Source: JAWLBR01 sp041687495 (GTDB taxonomy: Bacteria > Bacillota > Limnochordia > DTU087 > JAAYGB01). Taken from it: 64,000 nucleotides of DNA. Shown here in pieces: positions 9,041 to 18,564 of this stretch (positions within the stretch are counted from its first letter, which is position 1; every line of letters begins with the position of its first letter). A program made the translations under genes and the position numbers. The stretch spans positions 33,404-97,403 of the forward strand of contig JAWLBR010000001.1 of assembly GCA_041687495.1 (NCBI GenBank), written 5' to 3'. The notes below the pieces were generated by a model that saw only the letters and a list, made by a program, of their open reading frames with translations, was not told where the DNA came from and searched no databases.

Positions 9041-9637
9041 CTAAGCCTGAAGCTTTCCTCTCATCCCCAAGCCTTCTGTCAGTAATGTCGTCAGTTCCTC
9101 GGTAAGCTCATCCACGTCAAAGCTCTCCCCGGAGATCTCACGACTGGCCACGACGAAGTTCACCGCACCCACTAAGACATCCGCAGCCAGCTCCGGTGAA
9201 AAGGAAACACCTATGCCTAATACCCGAGCCATCAGCTCTCTAATGGCCACTAGGACCCTATCATGGCTGGACACTAGACGCATCCTCAGCTCTGAGTCGA
9301 ACCCAGTCATACTCTCGAGAATAGTGTACATAAAGCCTTGATGCTTCTGGTAAAATTCAATTCTCGTCTTAACGAAAGACCGAATGGCTTCACTTAAGTT
9401 ATCTGCGTTGGCCATTTCCGCTGAAATCATTGCGGCAAACTGTTCGACCCGGTCCTCCACTAAAGACGCATATAAATCATCCTTGCCCTTGAAATACAGA
9501 TACACGGTGCCTTTGGCTACTCCGGCATGCTCTGCAATCGTTTCGATGCGCGCTTGCGCAAATCCATACTCACCAAATACCCGCTCCGCTGCATCCAAAA
9601 TCTGTTGATATCTGTCAGGCGAGTCCGCCAAAGTCAA
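9041..9637 (-). CDS. TetR-family transcriptional repressor
   Basis: 198 aa. The N-terminal helix-turn-helix is clear: ILDAAERVFGEYGFAQARI, then TIAEHAGVAKGTVYLYFKGK. The C-terminal ligand-binding half is helical and of ordinary length; the layout resembles the YcdC/FadR-like C-terminal group. It lies 106 bases downstream of the efflux genes on the same strand and probably controls them through the palindrome at 16982-16999. A stem-loop between it and the last TolC-like gene suggests it is transcribed at a different level from the pump. Confidence 0.9.
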   Translation of the reverse strand: MTLADSPDRYQQILDAAERVFGEYGFAQARIETIAEHAGVAKGTVYLYFKGKDDLYASLVEDRVEQFAAMISAEMANADNLSEAIRSFVKTRIEFYQKHQGFMYTILESMTGFDSELRMRLVSSHDRVLVAIRELMARVLGIGVSFSPELAADVLVGAVNFVVASREISGESFDVDELTEELTTLLTEGLGMRGKLQA

Positions 9638-9669
9638 CGCCTTCTTTCTGCCTGAAATCCCCCTGTCGC

Positions 9670-9718
9670 ACAGGGCAGAAGGCCCGCTACTAACTGAGCG
9701 CTGCTCCCTCTGCCCTGT
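9670..9718 (-). repeat. Stem-loop between TolC-like gene and TetR gene
   Basis: ACAGGGCAGA (9670-9679) pairs with TCTGCCCTGT (9709-9718), a perfect 10-bp stem with a 29-base loop. There is no U-run. It may attenuate read-through into the regulator or protect mRNA ends. Confidence 0.5.
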
Positions 9719-9743
9719 ACTTGCATCACTCCAGCTGTCTCAC

Positions 9744-11270
9744 CTAACTACCGCTTACAGCAAACTCCCAGTCTCTTTGTCCCACTGCTTGTACCAGTCG
9801 GTCTGTTGGAATCCCCATGGCAACCGCTAGTTCGGTCTTTGCTAATTCGTAATCCAGGCCTGCAGACAGCAGCTGGTTCTCGCCTTGGCGCACCATCAGT
9901 TCTATATCCAGAAGATCAGTCTGCGGCAGAGAGCCCAATTCTACCATCTGCCGGGTCTGCCTGTAGGTAGTCTCAGCTTGGACCAACGCTGACTCAGCCA
10001 ACTCATAGGCAGCCCAGGCCTGGGTCATCTTCTCCATGGCGCCATAGATCATCAACGACAAGCTATCCGCCAGCCCATCATACTGCAGTTGCGCCGACCT
10101 GTACTGACTGTCTGCTTGCTTTAGCTCAGCCTCTCTTGTTCCCCCATCACCAAAAGTGTATGACAGTTCGAGACCGACCTGCCAGTCTGGGGTAGGCCCA
10201 CCCGTTGGTAGGGATGAAGCGTCGCCTTTGGATCGAGCGGCAGTGCCCGTCGCCATCCAATCACTATCAACCGAACCTTGGACTACAAAATCCTCAACCT
10301 GGCGAAGCCCCGACAGAGACACCTTCCAGTCCCGACGTCGTTCCACAGCCCTCACCCCAACCTCAGCCATCTGTACCTGTTTCTCAGCTGACTTAAGGTC
10401 AAGTCGGTTCGACAGAGCAAAATCTAGAGCCTGCTCGAAGTCCACTTCCCATGGCACTGGGGTTAAGTCTTGGTCTCCTATCAGATTCTCTGCCCATTGA
10501 TCCGCTCGATCTAAATAGGTATGATCCAACCCAATGATTTGCAGTAATCCCAGCAAAGCTAAGTTCGCACCACTTCTCGTGGCATTAAGGGCATTCTGGG
10601 CCTCAAGCAGTTCGTTCTGTGCGGTAAGCACATCCAGCGGTGTAGCTATGCCCGCTTCCAGTTTGTCTTGCGCGACCTGTACTTTTGCTGCTCCGTTACT
10701 TACCGCCAGCTCTGCCAAACGCACACCTCGGAGACTCTTGACCAGGCCGTAGTACGCCGACTGTACGTTGGCTACAACCCTGGTTACCGCCTCCTGTTGA
10801 GCTATGGCAGCTTGCTGTGCTCCCAATTTGGCTGTCTCCAACCCAGCTCGCAGATCATTGTTTGGCAGTAACTGCTGCGCCCAGGTTAGGCGCCCTGACG
10901 TCGTCTCCAGTTCCAGATGCTCCAACCCACTCACAGAATGGCTGACACCACCCTGGATCTGAGGTTTGAGAATGGCACTTATTTGCTCCAAATGTCCCAT
11001 CGCCCCATCCAGCTGATACCCAGCTTGTTTGACTCCTTTGTCTGTGGCAATGGCGATTCGAAGAATATCGTTGAGGCCCCCGATGACATCCAAACTGATG
11101 GTGCCGTTTTCCAGCCCATCTAGAATCTCTTCTAGGCTTGCGCCGCCTTGGGCCTCTACGCCAGCGGCGCTCACCATCCCGACTCCTCCAACTGTTAAGG
11201 CCGCCAGCAGGGCGCCGATGACCAGCGCCCGCAGCAGACTCTTATGTTCACCTCTCATCATGTCTAGCAT
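9744..11270 (-). CDS. TolC-like outer-membrane efflux family protein (long paralogue)
   Basis: 508 aa. It has an N-terminal signal-like hydrophobic segment (LLRALVIGALLAALTVGGVG), then long helices with the TolC/OEP repeat pattern LEAGIATPLDVLTAQNELLE and, in the second half, VELGSLPQTDLLDIELMV. In diderms such proteins form the exit duct of tripartite pumps; related proteins are also annotated in Clostridia without a visible outer membrane, so location is uncertain. Start ATG 11270 with GGGGAG nine bases before. It is the fourth gene of the efflux operon, 48 bases after a shorter paralogue. Confidence 0.8.
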   Translation of the reverse strand: MLDMMRGEHKSLLRALVIGALLAALTVGGVGMVSAAGVEAQGGASLEEILDGLENGTISLDVIGGLNDILRIAIATDKGVKQAGYQLDGAMGHLEQISAILKPQIQGGVSHSVSGLEHLELETTSGRLTWAQQLLPNNDLRAGLETAKLGAQQAAIAQQEAVTRVVANVQSAYYGLVKSLRGVRLAELAVSNGAAKVQVAQDKLEAGIATPLDVLTAQNELLEAQNALNATRSGANLALLGLLQIIGLDHTYLDRADQWAENLIGDQDLTPVPWEVDFEQALDFALSNRLDLKSAEKQVQMAEVGVRAVERRRDWKVSLSGLRQVEDFVVQGSVDSDWMATGTAARSKGDASSLPTGGPTPDWQVGLELSYTFGDGGTREAELKQADSQYRSAQLQYDGLADSLSLMIYGAMEKMTQAWAAYELAESALVQAETTYRQTRQMVELGSLPQTDLLDIELMVRQGENQLLSAGLDYELAKTELAVAMGIPTDRLVQAVGQRDWEFAVSGS

Positions 11271-11318
11271 TCTCTCCCACTCCCCAACTGCTAGAAAGTG
11301 CCGCAAGTACGCCTGTGA

Positions 11319-12395
11319 CTATTCCTGTACGTCAGGACGCAGAGCCACTGCCACTGCCCTAAAGTAGCGAGCCTTGGCTAGATTATAGTCAAAGGCGGCG
11401 TTGATGTGCTCGGTTTTGGCGCTGGTTACCGCCACTTGAGCATCTTGAACCTCATTACTTGTAATCATGTCAGCCTCGTAGGACAGCTCAGACAAGCGCA
11501 GAGTTTCTTGGGCTTCTTCAACACCCTTGGCCAGTACGCCGATGCGCTCCTGGGCGTCCATCACGGCCAAGTAACTTTGCCGAATCTCCAGGTTCAGACC
11601 ATCCTTCGCCTGCTGATACTGCAGCTTTGCCTTCTCTAGGTTAATCTTGGCCTGCTCCAGAGTCAGCGCCGCAGTGTAGTCGTTATCCGACAGCTCCACG
11701 TTTTTCTCAGCAACTTCCAAAGCCAACTGTAGCTGTTGAATCTCCATCCGGTTCTCCAAGGCAAACGCCAAGTCATCTTCCAGGTTCAACTGAATAGGCT
11801 CGATGCTGAAAGCAGAGCTAGCTGGATAGACGTTGGCATCGAGGGCAATTCCCAGCGTCTGTCGGAATTTCATCAGCGCCAGATCCCGGCCATGTCTTGC
11901 CTGCGTCAGGTTGGCCTGGGCATTGAGCACATTTCTGGCGGCCTTAATGACATCCAGCTTAGTCACTGTGCCGGCAGCCAGCTTTTTGCTGGCCACTTCC
12001 TCGTGTCGTTTCGCTGATGCCAAGGACTCCTCAACCACCTGAAGTAAGTTCTCTGCCTTCAACACACTGTAAAAGTCTGTCTCTACGGCCAAAGCTAGAT
12101 CATCTTCGGCCAACCGCAAGTCCTGTTTAGCCAAGTCCAGCCCCGACTGGGCTTGCAGCCGCAGAGTCGGTGATGGCCGCATGATTGAAGCAGCTTCCAC
12201 CTGCTTAAAGTTGAATTCCGCTTCACGGACCTTCAGCTGTGCCTGTTTAATCGCTAAGCTGTTTTCCAGTGCAACATTCAGAGCCTCTTCCAGGGAGATG
12301 TCCCTTCGGGTTTCTTCGGCGAAGGCCAAAGTACCAACGAACAAAGTCGCCAACAGTACTGCCAACACCAACGTCAGACTACGCTTTGCCAACAT
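11319..12395 (-). CDS. TolC-like outer-membrane efflux family protein (short paralogue)
   Basis: 358 aa, shorter than usual TolC (about 450). A cleavable signal peptide is evident (LTLVLAVLLATLFVGTLAFA) followed by helical repeats with the OEP signature KKLAAGTVTKLDVIKAARNV and, later, SYEADMITSNEVQDAQVAVT. Both halves of the duplicated TolC fold are present, so it looks shortened in the loop or barrel parts rather than truncated at an end. Start ATG 12395 with AAAGGAG eight bases upstream. Two adjacent OEP genes may form a mixed trimer or serve different membranes. Confidence 0.8.
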   Translation of the reverse strand: MLAKRSLTLVLAVLLATLFVGTLAFAEETRRDISLEEALNVALENSLAIKQAQLKVREAEFNFKQVEAASIMRPSPTLRLQAQSGLDLAKQDLRLAEDDLALAVETDFYSVLKAENLLQVVEESLASAKRHEEVASKKLAAGTVTKLDVIKAARNVLNAQANLTQARHGRDLALMKFRQTLGIALDANVYPASSAFSIEPIQLNLEDDLAFALENRMEIQQLQLALEVAEKNVELSDNDYTAALTLEQAKINLEKAKLQYQQAKDGLNLEIRQSYLAVMDAQERIGVLAKGVEEAQETLRLSELSYEADMITSNEVQDAQVAVTSAKTEHINAAFDYNLAKARYFRAVAVALRPDVQE

Positions 12396-12505
12396 TCCTA
12401 CCACTCCTTTGGCTTGACTTTTCTTCTCAAAGCCGGAATTACGTCAAAATCTCCTCGCATAGCCACTAGCCTCTTGAGCACCTTTGTAGCTTTGTAGCCT
12501 TTCAC

Positions 12506-15500
12506 CTAGGCACCTGCCTCAACATCCTCGTCGCGAGAGGTTCGGCGTTGGCGCAGTCGGCTGAACCAATCCTTCATTCCATCCAGGAGCGAATACGCAA
12601 CTGGAATGACCACTAGGGTCAGTAGTGTCGATGTCACCAAGCCTCCAATCACCGCTAAGGCGATGGGCTTTTGCATCTCACTGCCCTCCTGACTGGCCAG
12701 AGCCAGCGGAAGCATTCCAAGGATGGTGGTCAAGGTTGTCATCAGGATTGGACGCAGACGAACCTTACCTGCTTCGGTGATGGCGTCGTTTCGGGACTGC
12801 CCTTGCCTGCGCAGAGTATTGATATAGTCCACCAACACGATACCGTTGTTGACTACAATACCTGCCAGCATGATTACTCCGATGAAGCCCGGCACACTCA
12901 ACGCCGTACCTCCCAGGAGCAAACCACCAACGACACCGATCAGGGCCAGAGGCAGAGTGAACATGATTGCCAGCGGCTGCAGCAGTGACTCAAACTGCGA
13001 CGCCATAATCATGAACACTAGCACGATACCCAGCAGGAGAGCTTGGAACAGCTGCATGAATGACTCGTTCATCTCTTGGTTCTGACCGCCAAACTCCAAG
13101 AACACACCGTCAGGGAGCGAAACATCCTGCAGCCTTACCCCTACATCCCGCATGACTGATGCTAGGTCCCTTCCGCTGATCTGACCTGAAACGCTGACCA
13201 TTCGGGTTTGTCCTTCTCGGTTAACCTGAATCGGACTCTCACCCATCACTAACTCTGCCACTTCGCCTAACGGAATCAGTGTTCCCCGGGCACTCTGTAG
13301 CGGAATACTGCGAATGTCAGCAGATGTACCTCTCCACTGTTCTTGGAATCTGACGACAACATCGACTTCTCGACCTTCGGTGCGATACTGGGTGGCCGTC
13401 TGGCCATTAACAGCAGTCCTCACCGTAGAGGCGATCTGAGCTATACTCAAGCCTTGGGCAGCTGCCTTCTCTCGATTGACCTGCAGCTGAAACTCGGGTC
13501 GAGTCTGCTCTAGACTAGTTCTGACCTCTCTCGTACCAGGTACTTCGGCAATGGCATCCTTCAATCGCTCTGCCGAAAGCTCCAACATCTCCAGGTCATC
13601 GCCTTTGAGCTTGATCTGAATGGGCTCGCCAAATCCTCCCATGAAGCTGCTGTTGGCCCGAACAGTAATGTCTGCTCCTGGGATTCCCGAGGTATACTGC
13701 CGAATCTCCTCGAGGATCTCAAAGGTGCTGCGCTGTCTGTCAGCCAAAGGCACCAGAGTCACTCCGACACTTCCTGTCTCGGCATTGGAGTCTCCTCCCA
13801 GCCCCATCATTCCACTGGAGCCGACTGAGACGTAGACACTGTCGACCTCGGGGATCTGGCCCGAAAACTCTTCGATGGTCCGGGTGATCCGGTCTGTCTC
13901 CTCAAGCTTGGTGCCCTTGGGCATACTGACCGAGACAGTGATGCTTCCCTCATCCATCTGTGGCATGAACTCCATGCCCACCTTCGGAACCAACGCCAGA
14001 GAAATCCCAAAGATTACGATGGTCACCACGCTGACGATGAGCCGATGTCGCAGTGCCCAGCCAACAAGCCTACCGTACGCGTTCTGGATAGAGTCCATCA
14101 CCCGCTGCGCTAGCCCTTGCCTGCTCTTAGTATTATTTCCATTCTTCGACAAAAGCTTTGACGCCAAGGAAGGAATTACAGTTAGAGCAACTACCATAGC
14201 CGCCAACAGCGAGAAAGTCACCGTCAGTGCCAGATCCTGGAAAATCTCACCGGAAATCCCCGATACAAACACGACAGGTAGAAATACAGAGATGGTGGTC
14301 AGGGTCGAGGCACTGATGGCGGTACCAACTTCCTCGGCACCCTCAGCAGCAGCGTCGTCGCCGTTCTTACCACTCTCCCAGTGCCGAAATATGCTTTCCA
14401 GAACGACGATGGCACTGTCCACTAGCATTCCTGTTCCCAGGGCCAGACCACCTAGTGACATCATATTAATGGTGGTCTTACTGAAGTAGATCAGAATGAA
14501 CGTCCCAATGATGGATACAGGGATCGCAGTGGCGATAATCAGGGTCGTTTTCACCGAGCGCAGGAAAACAAGCAATACCAATACCGCCAGCCCAGCACCC
14601 AACAGTGCATTTAAGGTTACGCTGTCGATGGAGTCTTGAATGAACACCGACGTGTCGTTCATAATGGCAATTTGTGCGCCACCCAAGTCGCCTTCCAGGG
14701 CCTTAACCTCTTGACGCACCCGCTCGGCCACCTGCACAATATTGGCACTGGCCTCTTTCTGAACTGAAAGTGCTACGCTAGGCTTGCCGTTGTGTCGACT
14801 TAGCTGAGTTGTTTCTTTGTATGTGTCACTGACACTTCCGATGTCTGCCAGCCGGACCGTACCTCCGGCCGCCGTCGGAATTCGCACTTCTTCGATCTCT
14901 CTCAGGCTGGTGAACTCACCTGTCGTCCGCAGAACATAGTCTAGTCCCTTTTCTGTGACGCGTCCTGCAGGTAGATTCAAGTTTGCCCCCTGCAGAGACT
15001 GCACCACGGTATTGACCGAGATACCGTATCGCTGCAGCAGTCCGGGGTGGACTACTACTTGGACTTCTCGTTCCTGTCCTCCACTGACATTTACGGAGGC
15101 AACTCCATCGAGCCTCTCCAGCCGATTCTTGATGACATCGTCAGCGATGCGCCGCAACTCATGGGCCGGTTTGTCCGCATTCAAGACCAACTGCATAATC
15201 GGCATGGATTGTGGGTCGAACTTGACCACCATAGGCGCCCCGGCGTCATCAGGTAGGTAGTCCTTGATTAGGTCTACCTTTTCCCGAACATCTAGAGCGA
15301 TCATGTCCATGTCCGTGCCCCACTCGAACTCCAGTACCACCGCTGACGAGCCCTTACTGGAAACCGAGGTGATGTTGGTAACCCCATTGACCGCCCCTAA
15401 GGTTTCCTCAAGGGGACGGGATACCATGTTTTCAATCTCATACGGTCCGGCATCCTGATAGGTGGTGATGATGGCCATCACCGGAGCTTCTATGTTCGGA

Positions 15501-15610
15501 AACAGGTCGATGGGCAGTCGAGTCAGACTAACAAAGCCCAGAATTACCACAATAAGTACAGCCATCAACACCGTGACCGGTCGGCGCACTGCAACGTGAG
15601 GCAGCTTCAC
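12506..15610 (-). CDS. RND-family efflux pump (AcrB/HAE-like)
   Basis: 1034 aa, normal for an RND pump: 12 membrane segments and two large extracytoplasmic loops. TM1 is followed by LPIDLFPNIEAPVMAI, the standard RND opening. The proton-relay region in TM4 reads GTGMLVDSAIVVLES, so the second of the two acidic residues of AcrB (DD) is Ser here; TM10 reads GIVVNNGIVLVDYIN, with Asn in place of the AcrB lysine, as in many Gram-positive RND homologues. Starts with GTG 15610, overlapping the adaptor stop by four bases (GTGA). Likely exports hydrophobic compounds or lipids; substrate not deducible. Confidence 0.93.
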   Translation of the reverse strand: MKLPHVAVRRPVTVLMAVLIVVILGFVSLTRLPIDLFPNIEAPVMAIITTYQDAGPYEIENMVSRPLEETLGAVNGVTNITSVSSKGSSAVVLEFEWGTDMDMIALDVREKVDLIKDYLPDDAGAPMVVKFDPQSMPIMQLVLNADKPAHELRRIADDVIKNRLERLDGVASVNVSGGQEREVQVVVHPGLLQRYGISVNTVVQSLQGANLNLPAGRVTEKGLDYVLRTTGEFTSLREIEEVRIPTAAGGTVRLADIGSVSDTYKETTQLSRHNGKPSVALSVQKEASANIVQVAERVRQEVKALEGDLGGAQIAIMNDTSVFIQDSIDSVTLNALLGAGLAVLVLLVFLRSVKTTLIIATAIPVSIIGTFILIYFSKTTINMMSLGGLALGTGMLVDSAIVVLESIFRHWESGKNGDDAAAEGAEEVGTAISASTLTTISVFLPVVFVSGISGEIFQDLALTVTFSLLAAMVVALTVIPSLASKLLSKNGNNTKSRQGLAQRVMDSIQNAYGRLVGWALRHRLIVSVVTIVIFGISLALVPKVGMEFMPQMDEGSITVSVSMPKGTKLEETDRITRTIEEFSGQIPEVDSVYVSVGSSGMMGLGGDSNAETGSVGVTLVPLADRQRSTFEILEEIRQYTSGIPGADITVRANSSFMGGFGEPIQIKLKGDDLEMLELSAERLKDAIAEVPGTREVRTSLEQTRPEFQLQVNREKAAAQGLSIAQIASTVRTAVNGQTATQYRTEGREVDVVVRFQEQWRGTSADIRSIPLQSARGTLIPLGEVAELVMGESPIQVNREGQTRMVSVSGQISGRDLASVMRDVGVRLQDVSLPDGVFLEFGGQNQEMNESFMQLFQALLLGIVLVFMIMASQFESLLQPLAIMFTLPLALIGVVGGLLLGGTALSVPGFIGVIMLAGIVVNNGIVLVDYINTLRRQGQSRNDAITEAGKVRLRPILMTTLTTILGMLPLALASQEGSEMQKPIALAVIGGLVTSTLLTLVVIPVAYSLLDGMKDWFSRLRQRRTSRDEDVEAGA

Positions 15611-16890
15611 TGGGCTTCACCCCGCTCTATCAACCTGACCGTGTCGCCGGCACTGAGAAACTCATGCCCCGAGATGATGACTACACTTTCTTCGGTAAGG
15701 CCGTCGAGTACTTCCACCATTCCATCGCCAACTATCCCGCGCACAATAGGGCTCAGCTTGGCTTTGCCGTCTTCAACCACATAGACAGATGAAGTACCAT
15801 CCTTAGTCACGACTGCCCGCTCTGGGATGGCCAACGCATCATCTTTTGCCGAGACGACGATGGACGCTGAAGCATACATACCGGACTTTAGGGTTCCGTC
15901 GCTGTTATCCACTTTTACTTTCACACCAAACAAGCCGGTTACCGGGTCAGCGGCTGGCGAGACGGTATCCACTATCCCCTCAAAGACCTGATTAGGCAGG
16001 ACATCGACGACAACCCGAACCGACTGGCCCGGCTCCAGCAGAACGATTTCCCGTTCACCCACACGCAAATCAATTTCCAAAGTGCTAAGATCGAGGATAG
16101 TAGCCACGGGAGCACCACCGGCTGTGCCGCCTACCTCTACGCTTGCTGAGGCAATGGTGCCGGAGATGGGCGCCTTCACGGCAGCGTAAGATAGCTGCAA
16201 TTCTGCCGATTTCAGGGCTACCTCTGCCTGTCTTACCTGAGCCTTAGTCGCAGCAATATCGGATTCTCTGGCCCCTTTCTTGATCAGGTCCAGGCTCTTC
16301 TCAGCCGAAAGGCGTTGAGCCTGCGCCACCTCAAACTGGGCTTGAACGGCATCCCAATCCTTAGCTGCTAAAACCCCAGACTCAAACAGCTTCTTACTGC
16401 GCTCATACACCAGAGCAGTGTTAACAAAGTTGGCCGCAGCTTGGGCAAGGGCAGCCTCCGCCTGCTTGACTTCCTCAGGCCGAGCACCTTCCACCACTCG
16501 CTGCAAGTTTGCCTGCGCTGCCTCCAACGCCGCTCTTGCCTGCTGCACTCGCAGTTCCAGCTCATTGGTCTCAATCTGCAGCAGTACGTCACCAGCACTT
16601 ACTTGGTCACCCACCCTTACATTGACCGCGGTAATCTGCCCCGCTGCCTTGGGCATGACATCAACCCTGCTGGCTGATTCCAGCTTGCCGTGCACAGTCA
16701 ACGACTCGGCAAGCCTTTGTCTTTGCGGCACAGCGGTTGTCACCGGCTTTGCCGCTGGCTGCTGCATCACCGGCCCCCCGACAGCTGGCATGGCTTCCGG
16801 TGGCTGCGGGGATTGTCCGACCATGCGTACTCCGAAAAAGATAACGATACCAAGGGCTATGACAGCCCCTACAATAAGACCTTTCTTCAT
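15607..16890 (-). CDS. RND efflux membrane-fusion (adaptor) protein
   Basis: 427 aa of the HlyD/AcrA family. An N-terminal membrane anchor (KKGLIVGAVIALGIVIFFGV) is followed by a lipoyl half (TVHGKLESASRVDVMPKAAG), a coiled-coil hairpin of about 120 residues, the second lipoyl half (AAVKAPISGTIASASVEVGG) and a beta-barrel domain. It bridges the pump and the TolC-like duct. The start is ATG 16890 with AGGAGGG eight bases before; the 18 upstream codons lack signal character. It is the first gene of the efflux operon and sits just behind the promoter and TetR-like operator. Confidence 0.92.
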   Translation of the reverse strand: MKKGLIVGAVIALGIVIFFGVRMVGQSPQPPEAMPAVGGPVMQQPAAKPVTTAVPQRQRLAESLTVHGKLESASRVDVMPKAAGQITAVNVRVGDQVSAGDVLLQIETNELELRVQQARAALEAAQANLQRVVEGARPEEVKQAEAALAQAAANFVNTALVYERSKKLFESGVLAAKDWDAVQAQFEVAQAQRLSAEKSLDLIKKGARESDIAATKAQVRQAEVALKSAELQLSYAAVKAPISGTIASASVEVGGTAGGAPVATILDLSTLEIDLRVGEREIVLLEPGQSVRVVVDVLPNQVFEGIVDTVSPAADPVTGLFGVKVKVDNSDGTLKSGMYASASIVVSAKDDALAIPERAVVTKDGTSSVYVVEDGKAKLSPIVRGIVGDGMVEVLDGLTEESVVIISGHEFLSAGDTVRLIERGEAQ

Positions 16891-16981
16891 CTTTTGTTCC
16901 CTCCTATCCTCAGATGGGATGGGCGCTAATTGCGCCAATCCCACTGTTATCCATCTTGTTCAGAACTCCTCAGCAGGGCAC

Positions 16982-16999
16982 TGACTGACCGTCCAGTCA
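16982..16999 (-). promoter_or_regulatory. Likely TetR operator of the efflux operon
   Basis: TGACTG-ACCGTC-CAGTCA is an 18-bp near-palindrome with the TGACTG...CAGTCA form common among TetR-family operators. It lies 14 bases downstream of the -10 element, where a bound repressor would block transcription of the adaptor gene. The match to the TetR protein at 9041-9637 is inference from location. Confidence 0.7.
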
Positions 17000-17012
17000 C
17001 CAAGCAACACTT

Positions 17013-17042
17013 ATTGTAACCAATGTCAAACACAGGTGTCAA
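17013..17042 (-). promoter_or_regulatory. Sigma-A promoter of the efflux operon
   Basis: On the minus strand TTGACA (17037-17042) and TACAAT (17013-17018) are 18 bases apart. Transcription should begin near 17006, about 115 bases before the adaptor gene. The rest of this 330-base gap (to 17220) shows only A/T-rich sequence before the MFS gene. Confidence 0.8.
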
Positions 17043-17220
17043 TACCACACGCTGTATTTCCAAGAAGTTAACCAAACCTGCTCCAATAAAGCCATTGAGG
17101 AAATCTCTGCCTACCCCTCAGAATCGAGAGGTAACGCGACTCCAAAGACGAATATTTTTTGGCTGAAGGGAAGAACAGGACGCGGAGTCTCACTGCACCG
17201 CCAAAGATGGAGGCATTGGA

Positions 17221-18489
17221 ATGCTCAACGCAAAACCAAACACACTCAGCCCGCTCCCCCGCAAGAAGGATGCCAACTATTACGGCATCATGTGGGACGG
17301 GGCTCTCTTTTCCCTGGCAATGACCATATCGGCTTCAGCCACGGTATTGCCAGCCTTTGCCCAACGGTTGGGAGCCTCAGAACTGGTGATTAGTATTATG
17401 CCATCGTTGACCACCGTGGGCTGGCTTCTGCCCCAGCTCCTTAGTGCCAGATACGTGGAAAGGTTGCGGCGGCGCAGGCCATACATCATGACTATGGGAG
17501 GAATCCAAAGGTCTCTGTGGCTGGTGTTAGCTGCCCTGACCTTCTTGCTGGGAGCCAGTAATCCTTCGCTCCTACTGACGTTGGTCATCCTCGTGATCTT
17601 GATCAGCAGTATCTTTGACGGAATGGCGACTCCTGCTTGGATGGATTTCGTGGCCCGGGTCATCCCGGCAAGGCAGCGCGGGAGCCTATTCGCTACCCGC
17701 ACCCTCATCAGTGGGCTGCTCGGCCTGGTAGGTGGATGGATCACCGAAGTGACCTTGGCGCAAGTCGGTTTTCCCGGCAACTTTGGACGCCTATTTGTCT
17801 ATACGTCCATTGCTTTTGCCGGCAGCTGGCTCGTCTTTCTCCGGATGACCAATGAACCGGATATTTCCGTACCTGTGGCTGCACCTAACTTACACGCATA
17901 TTGGAGCAATATTCCTACTGTCCTGAGGCAGGACAAGGTTTTTCGCCAGTTCATGGCAGCTATGACCTTCCTGACCATGGGGACAATGGCGTTGGCCTTT
18001 TTCATGGTGGCTGCCTTGGAGCGGCTTTCCCTTTCAGCTGCCTATGCCGGTCAGTTTACCATTTTTATGACCGCTGGACAGATGCTGACAACCCTGTTCT
18101 CCGGTCGATTGGCTGATACCCGCGGGCACAAGATCAACCTACTGCTGGGCGCAGCCTTCGCTGCCTTAGCGGTGGCACTACCGCTTCTAGCTCCAAGCCT
18201 GAACCTGTTCCGCCTCGCCTTTGTCTTGTTGGGGTTTTCTACGGCATTGACCGTGACATCACGGCTGGCCATTGTCATGGAGTACGCTCCAGAACACGCC
18301 CGGGCCACCTATGCCGGCATTCTCAACACGTGGTTAGCTCCCGTGACTCTGCTCGCCCCGCTTTTGGGCGGCTGGCTTGCGCAAAGCTTCGGGCATAATG
18401 CTGCCTTTACCGCTGCTCTCATGGCCAACATCGTAGCAACACTGCTTTTCTGGCTGGTGGTCAAGGACCCCAGAGGAACAAGCATATAG
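17221..18489 (+). CDS. Major facilitator superfamily transporter
   Basis: 422 aa with about 12 hydrophobic segments and the central cytoplasmic loop near residue 210. The loop after TM2 (SARYVERLRRRRPYI) is strongly basic, as in MFS motif A regions, and TM8-TM9 is joined by SGRLADTRGHKINLL, a good motif-A copy. GGAGG lies seven bases before the ATG. It is divergent from the efflux operon and 75 bases before a TauE/SafE-like gene. Substrate cannot be inferred; sequence character suggests a Gram-positive drug or sugar exporter group. Confidence 0.88.
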   Translation: MLNAKPNTLSPLPRKKDANYYGIMWDGALFSLAMTISASATVLPAFAQRLGASELVISIMPSLTTVGWLLPQLLSARYVERLRRRRPYIMTMGGIQRSLWLVLAALTFLLGASNPSLLLTLVILVILISSIFDGMATPAWMDFVARVIPARQRGSLFATRTLISGLLGLVGGWITEVTLAQVGFPGNFGRLFVYTSIAFAGSWLVFLRMTNEPDISVPVAAPNLHAYWSNIPTVLRQDKVFRQFMAAMTFLTMGTMALAFFMVAALERLSLSAAYAGQFTIFMTAGQMLTTLFSGRLADTRGHKINLLLGAAFAALAVALPLLAPSLNLFRLAFVLLGFSTALTVTSRLAIVMEYAPEHARATYAGILNTWLAPVTLLAPLLGGWLAQSFGHNAAFTAALMANIVATLLFWLVVKDPRGTSI

Positions 18490-18564
18490 GGAGAATTTGT
18501 GATATAATCGTTGAGTATAGCCGGGAGAAGAGTAACGCCAGTATTGTTGAAAGGGGTTGAGCAG

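Noticed and set aside
9744..12395. Firm proof of an outer membrane from TolC-like genes
   Set aside because: OEP-like proteins are also annotated in Clostridia without an outer membrane, and no Bam or LPS genes are in the window.
11319..12395. Shorter TolC-like gene as a pseudogene
   Set aside because: Both repeat halves, a signal peptide and a good ribosome site are present; it is short but intact.
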